This document shows, one piece after another, positions 15,802 to 17,306 of a stretch of 17,306 bases of DNA (position 1 is the first letter of the stretch; each line of letters opens with the position of its first letter). The position numbers were made by a program, and so were the translations under genes. Source of the DNA: Wenzhouxiangella sp. (GTDB taxonomy: Bacteria; Pseudomonadota; Gammaproteobacteria; Xanthomonadales; Wenzhouxiangellaceae); assembly GCA_007123575.1 (NCBI GenBank), contig SKKV01000048.1, forward strand, positions 1 through 17,306. Reading direction: 5' to 3'. The notes beneath the pieces were generated by a model. The model had not been told where the DNA came from. It searched no databases and saw only the letters and a program-made list of their open reading frames with translations.

Positions 15802-17056
15802 GTCACTTTTCGCCTTGGGAATCAGCCATCAGACCGCCCCGATCAGAATTCGGGAGCGCCTGGCCTTTGCGGCTGAATCGATACCCGAGGCTCTTTCCAG
15901 CCTCGCCGCGGTGCCCGGTGTAGACGGCTGCGCCATTGTCAGCACCTGCAATCGAACCGAGCTGTACCTGTCTGGTCGACAGCCTATCACGCGCACTGCA
16001 TCTGAATGGCTACACGCCTGGCAAGGTCTTTCTCCTGGCCAGTTTCGGGAACATCTCTACCAGCTGGAGCAATCAGCTTGCATGTTCCATTTGGTCAAGG
16101 TGATCTCGGGCGCCGATTCGATGATCATCGGCGAACCCCAGGTGGCCGGCCAGGTCAAACAGGCTTGGCAAAATGCGCATGATCAGCAAGTTCTCGACAG
16201 TCGCCTCGATCGAATGTTCCAGCATGCCTTCGCTGGCGCCAAGCGGGTGCGTTCGCAAACCGGGATTGGGCGCGATCCGGTGACCTTGCCGTTTGCGTCA
16301 TTGCGCCTGGCACACCAGATTTTCGGGTCGCTGGGCAATCTGCGAGCGCTGCTGATCGGCGCCGGGGACATGATCGAGGACTGCGCGACTCACTTCAGCC
16401 AGTCTGGCCTGGGCGGTATCAGCATCGCCAACCGCAATCCCGACCGCGCGATTGCCCTGGCCGAACGGTTCGACGCTCAGGGCCATGGTCTGGAGCAACT
16501 CGACAAACTCCTTCCCGAGCACGACATCATCATTGCCTGCACGGCCAGTCCGACAGCGATTCTTGACAAAACCATGTTCAAGACGGCGCTCTCCCGGCGT
16601 CGAAGGCGACCGATTTTTGCGCTGGATCTGTCAGTACCGCGCAATATAGCTGCCGATTCCAACGAACTGGAAGACGTCTTTCTCTACACCATCGATGACC
16701 TGCATGCGATCATCGAGAACAATCAGGAAAAGCGCACCGAAGCCCTGCAGCAGGCAATCGACATCATTGAATCGGAAGTCCAGGCCTTCGAAAGATGGCT
16801 GAGGCTGCAGGACACCAGCACAACGCTGCGCGGCCTGCGCCAGCGCGCCCAGGCCGAACGTGATGCCCTGCTGGCCCAGGCGCGCGCCCAGCTCGAAGCA
16901 GGGCACGACCCGGATGACGTCATTCAACGACTCAGCCACAGGCTGGTCAACCGCCTGCTGCACGGACCAAGCATCCGCCTGCGCCAGGCCGCTGAAAGCG
17001 CTGACGAAGCCTTGCTAGAAGCCGCACGCTACTATTTCCTGGAGGATCAGGAATGA
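15800..17056 (+). CDS. hemA: Glutamyl-tRNA reductase
   Basis: HemA reduces glutamyl-tRNA(Glu) with NADPH to glutamate-1-semialdehyde, the first committed step of tetrapyrrole and heme synthesis. The product is 418 residues, the same as E. coli HemA. The N-terminus MSLFALGISHQTAPIRIRER is the family standard and fixes the start at 15800, although the frame is open back to 15686. Catalytic Cys50 sits in VSTCNRTELY; GADSMIIGEPQVAGQVK follows near 100-116, the NADPH-binding LLIGAGDMIE near 180-190, and a C-terminal helical dimerisation region with LRGLRQRAQAERDALL and HRLVNRLLHGP. No Shine-Dalgarno sequence is visible, and its promoter must lie inside the opposing TPR-lipoprotein gene. prfA follows with an ATGA overlap, the usual hemA-prfA operon. 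Confidence 0.97.
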   Translation: MSLFALGISHQTAPIRIRERLAFAAESIPEALSSLAAVPGVDGCAIVSTCNRTELYLSGRQPITRTASEWLHAWQGLSPGQFREHLYQLEQSACMFHLVKVISGADSMIIGEPQVAGQVKQAWQNAHDQQVLDSRLDRMFQHAFAGAKRVRSQTGIGRDPVTLPFASLRLAHQIFGSLGNLRALLIGAGDMIEDCATHFSQSGLGGISIANRNPDRAIALAERFDAQGHGLEQLDKLLPEHDIIIACTASPTAILDKTMFKTALSRRRRRPIFALDLSVPRNIAADSNELEDVFLYTIDDLHAIIENNQEKRTEALQQAIDIIESEVQAFERWLRLQDTSTTLRGLRQRAQAERDALLAQARAQLEAGHDPDDVIQRLSHRLVNRLLHGPSIRLRQAAESADEALLEAARYYFLEDQE

Positions 17057-17306
17057 ATACAGGCATCCGTCATCGGCTGGAACAGGCCGACGAACGTTTT
17101 GAAGAGCTGTCGCGCCTGCTGGCCGATCCGGATGTCATCGCCAGGCGCGAGCAGTTTCAGTCCCTGTCGCGAGAATACGGCGAGCTGGAGCCCATCATTC
17201 GGATCTGGAATGCTTACCGTACCGCAGAGAAAGCGCGTGCAGAGGCCAGCGAGCTGGCAAGACAGGAAGATGCCGAGATGCGCGAGATGGCCGAGGAAGA
17301 GCTCGG
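17053..17306 (+). CDS. prfA: Peptide chain release factor 1 (3' end outside window)
   Basis: RF1 releases finished proteins at UAA and UAG stops. Only the first 84 codons plus two bases are present. They match the RF1 N-terminal domain: an initial helix IRHRLEQADERFEELSRLL, then LSREYGELEPI and DAEMREMAEEEL, which align with E. coli LSREYAQL and PEMREMAQDEL. The GGQ and PAT-type codon recognition motifs lie beyond the edge. The start shares ATGA with the hemA stop, and GGAGG at 17041-17045 is well placed, so it has its own strong ribosome binding site in addition to coupling. Confidence 0.96.
   Translation, partial: MNTGIRHRLEQADERFEELSRLLADPDVIARREQFQSLSREYGELEPIIRIWNAYRTAEKARAEASELARQEDAEMREMAEEEL

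Overview
The window looks like a GC-rich chromosomal segment of a gammaproteobacterium, probably near Xanthomonadales/Lysobacterales or Chromatiales. Three signs support this: mnmA followed directly by hflD, the prfA-hemA / LbcA-like TPR lipoprotein / lolB / tRNA-Gln / prs cluster known from Pseudomonas and xanthomonads, and a LysR gene divergent from malate synthase. The lineage call is inference from gene order and remembered protein sequences. All genes look like ordinary, intact chromosomal genes apart from the two cut by the window edges.

Left part (1-7722): the start of aceB (malate synthase A, glyoxylate shunt) runs leftward out of the window. It shares a 110-bp regulatory region with a rightward LysR regulator, and that region holds two perfect palindromes of LysR type. 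Rightward follow mnmA and hflD (4-bp overlap), then acnA (aconitase, preceded by a strong ribosome binding site) and a DUF4197 lipoprotein. aceB and acnA tie this part to the TCA and glyoxylate cycles.

Middle (7723-12178): a 605-bp gap between convergent genes is filled by an ordered array of GTAG-headed repeats (A-B-inverted B-A-B-A, with every A unit exactly 92 bp). Next come an Lrp/AsnC regulator and a divergent PLP enzyme resembling methionine gamma-lyase, an arrangement like mdeR-mdeA of Pseudomonas putida. The enzyme lacks several lyase specificity residues. A stand-alone cyclic-nucleotide-binding-fold protein without a DNA-binding domain is divergent from a YfcC-family carrier.

Right part (12202-17306): prs, tRNA-Gln(TTG), lolB and an LbcA-like TPR lipoprotein run leftward; hemA and prfA run rightward. 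The two divergent sets start from overlapping ATG codons inside one CATG. ispE, which normally lies between lolB and tRNA-Gln, is missing, and no remnant could fit in the 62 bp there.

I see no phage, transposase, CRISPR array or defence system. The most interesting features are the repeat array, the paired LysR palindromes, the missing ispE, the overlapping start codons and the atypical lyase.
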